Source: Komagataeibacter sucrofermentans DSM 15973 (GTDB taxonomy: Bacteria > Pseudomonadota > Alphaproteobacteria > Acetobacterales > Acetobacteraceae). From it: 64,000 bases of DNA. The stretch covers positions 1,962,001-2,026,000 of the forward strand of contig NZ_CP137157.1 in the NCBI RefSeq assembly GCF_040581405.1, written 5' to 3'. Shown here in pieces: positions 25,724-34,149 of this stretch; the first letter of the stretch is position 1; the number at the start of each line of letters is the position of its first letter. Made by a program: the position numbers and the translations under genes. The notes under the pieces were generated by a model. The model worked only from the letters and a program-made list of their open reading frames with translations, searched no databases and was not told the DNA's origin.

Positions 25724-26668
25724 TCAGTATCCCCGCCTGGTGTCGCACAGCAGGGCGGGCCGCTCGTTGCGCTCCAACTGCCCGATCACCTCCACCACAT
25801 AACGCGCCTGTGCCTCCCGTGAGGCTTCAGAGGCCACATGCGGGGTAATGGTCACGCGCTCATGGCGCCATAACGGATCATCGGGTGGCAGGGGTTCGGG
25901 CGCCACCACATCAAGCACCGCGCCGCCGAGCACGCCCTCATCAAGCGCGCGCAGCAGGTCGGCCTGCACCACATGGTCGCCACGCCCGACATTGACCAGC
26001 CCGGCCCCGCGCGGCAGTTGCGCCAGCAGGGCATAATCGATCATGCCGCGCGTCTGCGGCGTGCTAGGCAGCAGGTTGACCACAATATCCACATCACGCA
26101 AAAAATCGGGCAGCCCTGAAGGCCCGGCAAAAGTGCGGATGCCCGGCACCACCTGCGCCGAACGCCGCCACCCCGAAACCTGAAAGCCGACCTGAAGCAG
26201 CTTGCGGCCCACATGCGCGCCCAGGTGCCCCATGCCCATTATGCCCACGCGGGTCTGGCTGCTGGTGGGCGTGCTGGTGCGCGGGTTATGCCATTGATGC
26301 GCATTTTGCTGCACGGCCCATGTCCGCCCCCCGCGCAGCAGGCCGAGCGTGGCCCACAACACGTAATCAGCCATCAGCGCCGCTGTCTGTTCACCCCCCA
26401 TGCGCACGAGGGGCACATGCCGCGGAAAGACAGGATTATCGAGCAGATGATTGACCCCGGCCCCCGTGCAGATGATGGCCCGCATGCCCCCCATGCGGGC
26501 AAGGTCATCTGCCGTGGGGTTCCATATCAGCGCATAATCATCAGCCGTGATTTCCAGCGCCGGGTCGTGCCATGCGGCAACGGGCAGATCGGGTGCAACA
26601 TGCTGAAAGGCGGCGCGCCACCCGGGCATGGCGGCAGGTCCGTCAGAACTGATGACAAGCCTTGGCAT
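25724..26668 (-). CDS. GhrA-like glyoxylate/hydroxypyruvate reductase
   Basis: D-isomer-specific 2-hydroxyacid dehydrogenase of the short GhrA branch, 314 residues, which reduces glyoxylate or hydroxypyruvate with NADPH. The Rossmann motif GMGHLGAHVGRKL is followed by the substrate segment VNLLPSTPQTRGMID. The catalytic Arg is in NVGRGDHV, with Glu in PEPLPPDDPLW and His in TITPHVASE. ATG 26668 is preferred because GGAGAAGA precedes it at ideal spacing; ATG 26680 is also in frame. The amidinohydrolase gene lies 30 bp upstream on the same strand, so the two are probably co-transcribed. Confidence 0.88.
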   Translation of the reverse strand: MPRLVISSDGPAAMPGWRAAFQHVAPDLPVAAWHDPALEITADDYALIWNPTADDLARMGGMRAIICTGAGVNHLLDNPVFPRHVPLVRMGGEQTAALMADYVLWATLGLLRGGRTWAVQQNAHQWHNPRTSTPTSSQTRVGIMGMGHLGAHVGRKLLQVGFQVSGWRRSAQVVPGIRTFAGPSGLPDFLRDVDIVVNLLPSTPQTRGMIDYALLAQLPRGAGLVNVGRGDHVVQADLLRALDEGVLGGAVLDVVAPEPLPPDDPLWRHERVTITPHVASEASREAQARYVVEVIGQLERNERPALLCDTRRGY

Positions 26669-26698
26669 TTCTTCTCCCATTCCGTGTCCTGCAGCCCT

Positions 26699-27571
26699 TC
26701 AGGCTGGCAGGAGAGATTTACGGCGCAGAGGCATGGTCATGCAATGAATGCTACCCCCGCCCTGCGAAAACTGGTCAAGGGCCGGGTCAAGCACGCGCAG
26801 CCCCTCGGCGCGCAGCATCTGGTTGATGCGTGTGCAATGGCGCGGGCTGACCACGCGCTCGCGCCCGAGGGCCAGCACGTTGCAGCCCATGTCGCGCATG
26901 GCCTCCTTGTAACTGACCGGCAGCAGACGGATGCCCTGGGCGCGGAACCAGTCCAGGTCTTCATCGGCAATCACATCCACCGCCGCGATGGCAAGGTTCT
27001 CGGCCACCATGGTGAAGATGACGTCAAGATGCAGGAAGTGCTCGGGGAAGCGGATCATGCGGCACGTCCAGCCTGCCGCCTCGAACCAGTTGATGAACTC
27101 GGCGGCACCCGCCTCGTCCGTGCGGCCTCCGCTTACGCCCACCGCCAGCAGGCCAGGGCGGATGATATGGATGTCGCCTCCTTCGATATGGCCTGTGGTG
27201 CAGGTCCGCCATATCTCGTCAGGGGCGTAGAATTCATGGATCGGCCTGATCTCGGCCCGGCGCTCGGGGCGGGCAAGACGGGTGACCACGGTGCCGAATG
27301 GCGTGGTCTGTGAACTGTCGCGGGTATAGACCTCGTAGGGCATGCCCTCATGCGGGGTCAGGTAATGACAGGCGACCTGCTCTCCCTCCAGTGCAGCCAC
27401 GAGTTCGCGGAACTGCGCCCCCAGCGCGGCCCGGTCGATGCGCGCGCCACGCGCCATGCTGCTGATGGCGATGTCATTGCTCGGTATCCACGCATAATGA
27501 TCGGGGGGGCAGAGCAGCACGTCAGCCAGTTCGCCTGTTTCACTATCGATAAACCAGCGATTTGCCGCCAT
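26699..27571 (-). CDS. amidinohydrolase of the DDAH/arginine deiminase superfamily
   Basis: 290-residue beta/alpha-propeller guanidine-modifying enzyme. The conserved residues are seen in order: RDSS (84-87), EGGDIH (130-135), His181 in FLHLDVIF and the nucleophile Cys277 in GGSIHCMTMPL. Such enzymes hydrolyse dimethylarginine, arginine or agmatine-like substrates. The N-terminus (ELADVLLCPPDHYAWIPSND) resembles the dimethylarginine dimethylaminohydrolase group. It is upstream of and probably in one transcript with the GhrA-like reductase. The exact substrate cannot be fixed from sequence. Confidence 0.85.
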   Translation of the reverse strand: MAANRWFIDSETGELADVLLCPPDHYAWIPSNDIAISSMARGARIDRAALGAQFRELVAALEGEQVACHYLTPHEGMPYEVYTRDSSQTTPFGTVVTRLARPERRAEIRPIHEFYAPDEIWRTCTTGHIEGGDIHIIRPGLLAVGVSGGRTDEAGAAEFINWFEAAGWTCRMIRFPEHFLHLDVIFTMVAENLAIAAVDVIADEDLDWFRAQGIRLLPVSYKEAMRDMGCNVLALGRERVVSPRHCTRINQMLRAEGLRVLDPALDQFSQGGGSIHCMTMPLRRKSLLPA

Positions 27572-27726
27572 ATGCCTGTTATCCTTTACCGTTCAAACAT
27601 TACGATAGCGGATATACCTGCCCCTTCAAGATACCAATAAGCCGGAGTTTACTTTAGCCGCAGGCAAACTGTGCCGTGATCGCCGGCGCCGCCTGCCTGC
27701 CGCGCCAGATGCGTGGCGCGGGATTG

Positions 27727-28269
27727 TCAGCTATTCGCGCCAAAGGCCGGGCGGGTTGATTCGAACAGGAACCATGTGCGGCGCTCGGTCTCGTCGATCC
27801 AGTTTTCGAGCAGGCTGGCTGTCGCCACGTCATTGCCTTCGTCGCACACGGCATGGACGGCACGCAGGCGCGCGGTCAGGGCCAGGTTATCCTCGCGCAG
27901 TTCAGCCAGCATGTCCTCGGGCGTCACATACTCGGCATCGTTATCGGCCACTTTGGTCAGCCGCGCGATCTCGCCCACCGAATGCAGGGTATTGCCCCCG
28001 ATCTTGCGCGCACGCTCGGCCAACGGGTCTGTCATGGCGAAGATCTGGCTGCTCTGCTCATCAAGCAGCAGGTGATAATCGCGGAAATGGCGGCCACTCA
28101 TATGCCAGTGGAAGTTCTTGGTCTTGATATAAAGCGCAAAAACATCGGCCAGGACCGCTTTCAGCCCTGCCGCGATGTCACGCACCGCCTCGTGCGTGAG
28201 GTCGGTTGGCGTGCCGAGATAGGTCCGTACGTGGGCCGCGCCTACTGCGGCTGCCTTGTCTGTCATCAT
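27727..28269 (-). CDS. dps: Dps family ferritin-like protein
   Basis: Dodecameric mini-ferritin that oxidises and stores iron and protects DNA from hydrogen peroxide. The 180-residue chain has the ferroxidase signature KNFHWHMSGRHFRDYHLLLDEQ (residues 51-72) and a C-terminal NWIDETERRTWFLFES helix. A short N-terminal tail carries one Lys. ATG 28269 and ATG 28266 are adjacent and GGAG precedes both. The upstream region shared with the divergent unknown gene contains a Fur-box-like palindrome, in keeping with iron-responsive control. Confidence 0.92.
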   Translation of the reverse strand: MMTDKAAAVGAAHVRTYLGTPTDLTHEAVRDIAAGLKAVLADVFALYIKTKNFHWHMSGRHFRDYHLLLDEQSSQIFAMTDPLAERARKIGGNTLHSVGEIARLTKVADNDAEYVTPEDMLAELREDNLALTARLRAVHAVCDEGNDVATASLLENWIDETERRTWFLFESTRPAFGANS

Positions 28270-28378
28270 GATCTCCGTGGTTTGTCATCGGGCCGGACAC
28301 GGGCGCAGGTGCTGCGTCAGCGTCCCTGCGCCCCCAACGCACGGAGGGTGACAGGGTTCATGCCTGCCGTTTTTGTAT

Positions 28379-28399
28379 TGCAATTGATATTCGTTTGCA
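28379..28399. promoter_or_regulatory. Fur-box-like palindrome
   Basis: GCAATTGATATTCGTTTGC (28380-28398) matches 12 of 19 positions of the classical Fur box and has TGCAA...TTGCA at its ends, the form common in alphaproteobacterial Fur/Irr sites. It is placed between dps (minus) and the unknown gene (plus), so it could serve either. Confidence 0.45.
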
Positions 28400-28479
28400 T
28401 TAACTGTCAGCTTACTCACGGCGTTATCAGGCAGTTTTCCCAACCGTCGATTTCCCAGCACAGGGCCGTGAAAACTCAT

Positions 28480-28519
28480 GCGGCATCGCCAACCCGTTCC
28501 GGCGATGCCGCCCCTTTTT
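28480..28519 (+). terminator. intrinsic terminator in the leader of the 325-residue unknown gene
   Basis: GCGGCATCGCC (28480-28490) and GGCGATGCCGC (28501-28511) form a perfect 11-bp stem with a 10-base loop, followed by CCCTTTTT. It is a textbook Rho-independent terminator on the plus strand, ending 21 bp before the ATG at 28541. There is no plus-strand gene upstream for it to terminate, so it looks like a leader attenuator or the end of a small RNA. Confidence 0.7.
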
Positions 28520-28540
28520 CTTTCCCGCAGGGATCATGCC

Positions 28541-29518
28541 ATGAGCGAGACAACAGGCTGCACGGCCGATTGGCACCTTGAACATTCCACCCCCGACCAG
28601 TTGCTGCATTACCTTGATCCCCATTACCCCTTTGCCCGGCAGGCCAATGTGCTGGCCCAGCGCTTCAGGGACGTGCAGGCTTTATGCGACGGCGGCGAGG
28701 CAACGCCCGCGCTGACCCGGTTGCGCAATGCGCTGGCGTTCCATCTGATCAAGCTCTCGCGGTGGTGGCGGTTTGATTTCTGCCCGCGCGGGGTCACGGG
28801 GGTGAACAACCCGCAGTTCCTCAGCTACGTCAAGAACCATGCCGAACGCAGCGTTGATGATGAAAGCCTGCTCGACGCCTTTACCGCGCAGCGTTACATG
28901 CACGCGGGCGATGGTGGTCATATCGCCATACTGGCCCATGATCCGCTGACCGACCCCACGATTTCCATCCTGTATGGCGTGGACGGCCAGCGCGCGTTCC
29001 GGTTTGCAACCAGTTCACACGATGCCGAGCCATTATGGAACGGACAGGCCTACCCTGATTTTGCCTCGGCCTGGCTTGCGGCGCGCACGGTGCATGCGCT
29101 CGCCTGCGATGACAGCACGGACATGCATGAATTCAAAACCGCGCAGCGCGAGCATATGTGGGCGCGCGCCTGGCACCGGCAGCACTTCCACCGCAGCCGC
29201 AAGCTGCCGCTCATCCAGCTTTATGCGCAGGCACAGGCACAGCTTTCCAACTGCCAGTCGGCCTTTGGCCGCGCGGAAATGAAAACCGTGGCCGACCGCC
29301 TGGCCTTTACCCTGGCGCAGACCGCCTTCCAGCGGCGCATGACCGTGGCTGACCTGATTGAGGAGAGCGACATGCTGGCCATCAACCTGCGTGCCGCCAA
29401 CACCATAAAGCAGCGCGCGCGGGCTTATGTGGCGACATGCATCGACCCCGCCCTGAGGCCCGAGATGGATATCCTGCTGGACCGCGTGGTCTCTTACGTG
29501 CCCCGGCGGTGCCCCTGA
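28541..29518 (+). CDS. hypothetical protein, 325 residues
   Basis: Not recognised. A soluble-looking protein with no signal peptide or membrane segment. It begins MSETTGCTADWHLEHSTPDQLLHYLDPHYPFARQANVLAQRFRD and is rich in His, Trp and Arg. The middle has ILAHDPLTDPTISILYGVDGQRAFRF and the C-terminal third is helical and basic (HMWARAWHRQHFHRSRKLPLIQLYAQAQAQL). The start at 28541 is supported by CAGGGATC before it, and by the terminator that occupies the longer frame. It is divergent from dps across a Fur-like site, so an iron- or stress-linked role is possible, but this is only context. Confidence 0.7.
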   Translation: MSETTGCTADWHLEHSTPDQLLHYLDPHYPFARQANVLAQRFRDVQALCDGGEATPALTRLRNALAFHLIKLSRWWRFDFCPRGVTGVNNPQFLSYVKNHAERSVDDESLLDAFTAQRYMHAGDGGHIAILAHDPLTDPTISILYGVDGQRAFRFATSSHDAEPLWNGQAYPDFASAWLAARTVHALACDDSTDMHEFKTAQREHMWARAWHRQHFHRSRKLPLIQLYAQAQAQLSNCQSAFGRAEMKTVADRLAFTLAQTAFQRRMTVADLIEESDMLAINLRAANTIKQRARAYVATCIDPALRPEMDILLDRVVSYVPRRCP

Positions 29519-29524
29519 GCGCAT

Positions 29525-29577
29525 GACAAAAAGAACGCCGCCTTTTTGACAGAAGGCGGCACCCAAAACTTTTATTT
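29525..29577 (-). repeat. dispersed 3'-end repeat, left-half copy
   Basis: AAAAAGAACGCCGCCTTTTTG...AAGGCGGC then ACCCAAAACTTTTATTTT: the GC-flanked hairpin plus outer arm, in the same orientation as 25638-25692. It lies between two convergent stop codons. Confidence 0.75.
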
Positions 29578-29592
29578 TACGGGACGCGCGTT

Positions 29593-30363
29593 TTACTGCG
29601 CGGTATAGCCGCCATCAATAACCAGTTCGCTGCCGGTCATGAACTTTGATTCGTCCGATGCCAGGAACACGATGCCGTAGGCAATGTCATCCGGCTCGCC
29701 CAGATGACCAAGCGGGTGCAGGTCGATCAGCTTCTGCCGGGCGGCAAGCTGGTCCGGGGTCGCGGCGGTCAGGCCCTGCACCATGGGGGTCCAGATATAG
29801 CCGGGGTGAACGGAGTTGACGCGGATCTTGTAGCCCGCCTTGGCGCAGTGCAGCGCTGCCGATTTGGTGAACAGCCGCACGCCGCCCTTGCTGGCATTAT
29901 AGGCCGCGAGCGTGGGGTCACCCACCAGTCCCTCGATGGAGGACAGGTTGATGATCGACCCGCCGCCATGCGGCTTCATGGCCTCGATGGCGTAGCGCGT
30001 GCCTAAAAACACACCATCCAGATTGACCGACTGCACGCGCCGCCACTCTTCAAGGCTGGTCTGTTCGACCGTGCCGGTATAGGCGATGCCAGCATTGTTG
30101 ACCGCAATATCCAGCCGCCCGAAACGGGCCTGCACGGCGGCCATGGCCTGCTGCCAGCTTGCCTCATCGGTTACGTTGAGGGTCACGAACATCGCCTCGC
30201 CGCCAGCGGCTTCAATTTCGGCCACCACGGCCTCGCCTTCGGTTTCCTTGAGGTCGGCTATGACAACTTTCGCCCCCTCGCGGGCCAGAAGCTGGGCCGT
30301 GGCCCGGCCAATGCCAAGTGCTGCCCCGCTGACAAGGGCGACTTTTCCCGATACGCGTCCCAT
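29593..30363 (-). CDS. SDR family NAD(P)-dependent oxidoreductase
   Basis: 256-residue classical short-chain dehydrogenase. The cofactor motif is SGAALGIGR (12-20), NNAG is at 89-92, the catalytic Ser is in INLSSIEG, and Tyr155 and Lys159 are in YNASK. ADLKE at the end of beta-2 (Asp37) points to NAD(H) preference. Close in pattern to the glucose/cyclohexanol/secondary-alcohol dehydrogenases of the family. No pathway neighbour identifies the substrate. It is encoded alone, convergent with the unknown gene. Confidence 0.88.
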   Translation of the reverse strand: MGRVSGKVALVSGAALGIGRATAQLLAREGAKVVIADLKETEGEAVVAEIEAAGGEAMFVTLNVTDEASWQQAMAAVQARFGRLDIAVNNAGIAYTGTVEQTSLEEWRRVQSVNLDGVFLGTRYAIEAMKPHGGGSIINLSSIEGLVGDPTLAAYNASKGGVRLFTKSAALHCAKAGYKIRVNSVHPGYIWTPMVQGLTAATPDQLAARQKLIDLHPLGHLGEPDDIAYGIVFLASDESKFMTGSELVIDGGYTAQ

Positions 30364-30483
30364 GAATACTCTCCTGCTTTTCCATGAACCTGCGCGCAGG
30401 CGCCTCAGAAATCGAGCCGTCTTGTCCGCCAGGTTTTCGCTACCCTGCCGGATCCGCTCTTACGCCTCAATGACACGCGTCAG

Positions 30484-30539
30484 GTTCTTTTAAATATGAA
30501 CAACGGCCTGAAGCAGCCGGATTTCATATTTAAAAGAAC
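30484..30539. repeat. long perfect inverted repeat upstream of a dispersed repeat copy
   Basis: GTTCTTTTAAATATGAA (30484-30500) and its exact reverse complement (30523-30539) make a 17-bp stem. The 22-base spacer carries a further small stem CGGC/GCCG. It lies between rfbA (3' side) and the SDR promoter side, and its right arm runs directly into the next repeat copy. Confidence 0.7.
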
Positions 30540-30592
30540 ACCGCCCTTTTTCTCAAAAGGGCGGCATCCGGAATCTTTTATTATTTACAGAT
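30531..30592 (-). repeat. dispersed 3'-end repeat, left-half copy
   Basis: AAGAACACCGCCCTTTTTC...AAAAGGGCGGC then ATCCGGAATCTTTTATT. It is the GC-flanked hairpin with diverged outer arm, 20 bp after the rfbA stop. Confidence 0.7.
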
Positions 30593-30610
30593 GCAGCCCC
30601 CGCTCAGGCC

Positions 30611-31510
30611 CTACCCCTCGCCATGGGAGATGGCCATGAGCGCCTTGCCCAGTTCGGTCTTGATCATGCCCTTGGCATAGGCTTCAAGTCCGGCTGCATC
30701 AATGAACCCCATGCGGAAGGCCACCTCATGGGGCGAGCCAACCAGCAGCCCCTGCCGGGACTGGATGGTCTGCACGAACTGTCCGGCCTGCATCAGGCTG
30801 TCGGGCATGCCGGCATCAAGCCATGCGCAGCCACGGCCAAGGCGCTGCACATGCAGTTCATCGGATTGCAGGTAAAGGCGGTTGAGATCGGTAATTTCCA
30901 GTTCACCGCGCGGCGAAGGCTTGAGGCTGCGCGCATATTCACGCACGCGACCATCATAGAAATACAGCCCCGTCACGGCCCAGTTTGATTGGGGGGCGGT
31001 GGGTTTTTCAACAATATCAATTGCATGCCCATCCTGGGCAAAACTCACCACGCCATAACGCTCGGGGTCGCGCACCTGATAGGCAAAGACTGTGGCCCCG
31101 CTTGGCCGGGTGGCGGCGGCACGCATCTGTTTGCCCAGATGGTCGGCAAAGATCAGGTTATCGCCCAGAATGAGCCCGCAGGGGGAATCATCAAGCCAGT
31201 CATCGGCAATGACAAAAGCCTGGGCAATGCCATCAGGCGAAGGCTGCTCACGGTAGGTGAAGGTAACGCCCATATCCGCGCCATCACCCAGCAGGCGGCG
31301 GAACAGTGGCAGGTCGGCCGGGGTGGAAATGATCATGATATCGCGTATCCCCGCCAGCATGAGCGTGGAAAGCGGATAGAAGATCATCGGCTTGTCATAG
31401 ACCGGCAGCAGCTGCTTGCTCACCGCCAGTGTCATGGGGTGCAGGCGCGTGCCCGATCCGCCTGCCAGAAGAATGCCCTTGGTCGGCTTTGCGCTACCGT
31501 GTTCGCTCAT
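30611..31510 (-). CDS. rfbA: glucose-1-phosphate thymidylyltransferase
   Basis: First step of dTDP-L-rhamnose synthesis, joining dTTP and glucose-1-phosphate. GILLAGGSGTRLHPMTLAVSKQLLPVYDKPM (13-43) is the nucleotide-binding signature; GDNLIFAD and the product-site EKPTAPQSNWAVTGLYFYD also match. The 299-residue length is typical. It overlaps rfbB by 4 bp (ATGA). It supplies dTDP-rhamnose with rfbC and rfbD, which are at the far right end of the polysaccharide locus. Confidence 0.96.
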   Translation of the reverse strand: MSEHGSAKPTKGILLAGGSGTRLHPMTLAVSKQLLPVYDKPMIFYPLSTLMLAGIRDIMIISTPADLPLFRRLLGDGADMGVTFTYREQPSPDGIAQAFVIADDWLDDSPCGLILGDNLIFADHLGKQMRAAATRPSGATVFAYQVRDPERYGVVSFAQDGHAIDIVEKPTAPQSNWAVTGLYFYDGRVREYARSLKPSPRGELEITDLNRLYLQSDELHVQRLGRGCAWLDAGMPDSLMQAGQFVQTIQSRQGLLVGSPHEVAFRMGFIDAAGLEAYAKGMIKTELGKALMAISHGEG

Positions 31511-32583
31511 GCTGCTGTTCCCATCTTGTCACCTGTCTGCCCAAGGCGCTTGCCATCGTAGCGGGCGGCGCGGATGCCCTCCCACCAGGCGCGGTTATCG
31601 AGGTACCACTGCACCGTGCGGCGGATACCGTGCTCAAAATCATGTTTTGCCCGCCACTCCAGCGCCTGCTCGGCATGGGTGGGGTCAATTTCGTAACGGA
31701 AATCATGACCCGGACGGTCATGCACATGCCGGATCAGGCGCGCATGCGGGCCTGCAAGGTCGGGGCGCAGTTCATCCAGAATGCCGCAGATCGCTTCAAC
31801 CACCTGCATGTTGGTGCGGGGCTGGCGGGCGCCGATGGCATAGGTCTCGCCGGGCTGGCCGCGTTCGACCGCGCGGACCAGCGCTTCGGCGTGATCCTCG
31901 ACAAACAGCCAGTCGCGCACGTTCTGCCCGCTGCCATAAACCGGCAGTTCACGCCCTTCGATGGCGTTGATGGTGACCAGCGGGATCAGCTTTTCGGGGA
32001 AGTGCCACGGGCCGTAATTGTTCGTGGTGTTGGTAACAAACGTGGGCAGGCCATAAGTATGGTACCATGCCCGCACCAGATGATCGGATGACGCCTTGGA
32101 GGCGGAATACGGGCTGCGCGGGTCATAGGGCGTGTGTTCATTGAATGGCGGATCCCCCATCTCGAGCGCGCCAAAGACTTCATCGGTCGAGATGTGGTGA
32201 AAGCGGAAAGCCTTGCGACGCGCTTCATCCTGCTGCACCCACCACCGCCGCGCGGCCTCGAGCAGCGTATAGGTGCCCACGATGTTGGTGCTGACAAACG
32301 TGCCCGGCCCATCGATGGAGCGGTCCACATGGCTTTCGGCGGCAAGATGCATGACCGCATCAGGCGCGAACTGCTCGAATACCCGGTCCATGGCCTGCTG
32401 GTCGGTAATATTGGCGACCTCCAGCCTGTAACGCCCGCTGTCGGCAGCATCTTCCGTTGCTTTTATACTTGCGGCATAGGTCAGCGCATCCACATTGACA
32501 ATCTCATGCGTGGTATGCCGGACCAGATACCGCACGACCGCCGAGCCGATGAACCCGCAGCCACCCGTTATCAGTATTCGCAT
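31507..32583 (-). CDS. rfbB: dTDP-glucose 4,6-dehydratase
   Basis: Second step of dTDP-rhamnose synthesis, an extended SDR with bound NAD. TGGCGFIGS (6-14), catalytic STDEV (132-136, Asp134/Glu135) and YSASK (Tyr159, Lys163) are all present, as is NNYGPWHFPEKLIPL. The 358-residue length is normal. It is first in the rfbBA pair, with its promoter in the 32584-32800 gap. Confidence 0.96.
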   Translation of the reverse strand: MRILITGGCGFIGSAVVRYLVRHTTHEIVNVDALTYAASIKATEDAADSGRYRLEVANITDQQAMDRVFEQFAPDAVMHLAAESHVDRSIDGPGTFVSTNIVGTYTLLEAARRWWVQQDEARRKAFRFHHISTDEVFGALEMGDPPFNEHTPYDPRSPYSASKASSDHLVRAWYHTYGLPTFVTNTTNNYGPWHFPEKLIPLVTINAIEGRELPVYGSGQNVRDWLFVEDHAEALVRAVERGQPGETYAIGARQPRTNMQVVEAICGILDELRPDLAGPHARLIRHVHDRPGHDFRYEIDPTHAEQALEWRAKHDFEHGIRRTVQWYLDNRAWWEGIRAARYDGKRLGQTGDKMGTAA

Positions 32584-32705
32584 TTCCTACTCCCTCCCCC
32601 TTGCCGCGCCAGCCAGGCCAGACGCCCGGGGCAGTGCGGCAGGCCAATTATTTTGCATGGACGTGCCGGACGGAAATATTGGCAATCATATCAGACCCAT
32701 CACTA

Positions 32706-32723
32706 CTTAACGCTACAGTTAAG
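32706..32723. promoter_or_regulatory. short inverted repeat upstream of rfbB
   Basis: CTTAAC (32706-32711) and GTTAAG (32718-32723) around 6 bases, in the gap between the acyltransferase stop and the rfbB start. The region is AT-richer than its surroundings and likely holds the rfbBA promoter. Operator role is a guess. Confidence 0.3.
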
Positions 32724-32800
32724 GGGGCTTATATGTCATAAATATGAACAAAATCCCTTTAACCATGCCCGGACTGGTAAAAGGCTGACCCTGCGCCGCT

Positions 32801-33952
32801 TCAGGCCACATGGCGCGCGGGCAGCATGGCTTCACGCGCATCGATCCGCTGCATGATGCGCCGCCCGAGGCGCTGCGACGGGCGCTCGACCAGGTGGTAA
32901 CAGACCACCCCCACCAGCAGGCACAGGGCGAATATGGCCCCGACCGCCACAAGCCCCGCGGCAAGATCCAGTTGCCGCAGCCACGGCCCCATGCACCAGG
33001 CCAGAATGCCGATAATCAGGTAATGCGTCAGGTAAAACGAAAATGATATGCGCCCCAGCCACACCACTGGCGCCGAGGCCAGCAGCGCATTGACCACGCC
33101 GCGCTGGTAGGCGAGGCCAAATACCAGCGCCGTAAACCCGAACACGTCACACACCGGCACGACCGGAAAGAACAGGGTTGCGGCAATGAACCCCACGGCA
33201 CCCAGCGTAATGGCCGCCGCATAACGCTCCGTGCTGTCAGGTGCGAGATGATAGACGCGATACAGCACGACCCCGGCCGTAAAACAGAAGAACATGCGTA
33301 TGGCGCCAAACGTGCCCGTGGGGTTGTTGTTGGCGTGGTGGGCGGCAAACAGGATCACCACCAGTGCCGCCAGGCTTGCCGCGCACAGGGCCACAGCACT
33401 GCGCACCGATGTAATGCGCATCGCCAACATGGCCAGCATGGGGAACAGGATGTAACCCAGCACTTCCGCGCTCAGCGTCCATGATACGATATTCCACTCC
33501 CCCAGCTTCAGCACCGTCCAGCTCTGCACCAGCAGCAGCGTCTGCACGAAGCCAGGCCACGACAGGTTATGCGCCCTGTAGGCAAAGGCGGGGTCGGTAT
33601 AGGCACGCTGCATGGCCACGTAACTCGGCGCAAACAGCACCAGCGGCACGATGGCCAGCAGAACGACTGTATTGAGCGGATAGACGCGAAAGAAACGGAC
33701 AATAAAAAAGTCCCGTATCACCCGCCATGTCGGCACGCGGAACTGCGCCTCATGCACATGCATGAGAATGAATCCCGACAGCACAAAGAACAGATCAACG
33801 CCCCGGAAGCCATTGAACAGGAACAGCGAATGCAACAGCCATGGCATATGCAGCATATCGGCAGCCAGGCCATAAAAATGGGTGGTGAAAACCCACAGCG
33901 CCGCGATACCACGCACTCCTGTCAAACTGGGGATGGAACGGGCCCTGGGCAT
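32801..33952 (-). CDS. acyltransferase-3 family O-acyltransferase
   Basis: 383-residue integral membrane acyltransferase with about ten hydrophobic segments. The N-terminal PSLTGVRGIAALWVFTTHFYGLA contains the family R-x(n)-H pair, then GFRGVDLFFVLSGFILMH, the acyltransferase-3 hallmark. Such enzymes put acetyl or other acyl groups on exported sugars. Its position in the polysaccharide locus suggests O-acetylation of the repeat unit, like GumF/GumG. A second family member lies at 51785. Confidence 0.88.
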   Translation of the reverse strand: MPRARSIPSLTGVRGIAALWVFTTHFYGLAADMLHMPWLLHSLFLFNGFRGVDLFFVLSGFILMHVHEAQFRVPTWRVIRDFFIVRFFRVYPLNTVVLLAIVPLVLFAPSYVAMQRAYTDPAFAYRAHNLSWPGFVQTLLLVQSWTVLKLGEWNIVSWTLSAEVLGYILFPMLAMLAMRITSVRSAVALCAASLAALVVILFAAHHANNNPTGTFGAIRMFFCFTAGVVLYRVYHLAPDSTERYAAAITLGAVGFIAATLFFPVVPVCDVFGFTALVFGLAYQRGVVNALLASAPVVWLGRISFSFYLTHYLIIGILAWCMGPWLRQLDLAAGLVAVGAIFALCLLVGVVCYHLVERPSQRLGRRIMQRIDAREAMLPARHVA

Positions 33953-34003
33953 GTGATTCCCCCTTCAGAGATTGCCTGAACAACAACTCATCAACAAAAA
34001 AAC

Positions 34004-34094
34004 TATAAAAGCTACCGGATGCCGCCTTTATTTCAAATCAGGCAACATGCGCTGAAGCCGCGCGGCGCGGACTTCACCAAAAACTGATTTATAC
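34004..34094 (+). repeat. degenerate full-length dispersed repeat
   Basis: Outer arms CTATAAAAG...CCAAAAACTGATTTATA, an interior GGATGCCGCCTTTA and a GAAGC...GACTTC remnant follow the module order of 23011-23096 over about 90 bp, with many substitutions. It lies downstream of the export-lipoprotein gene. Confidence 0.55.
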
Positions 34095-34149
34095 TGCCGC
34101 GATGCTTCCGGGCGGCCGGAACCACCCCCCGGAAACAGCCTTCGCGCGC

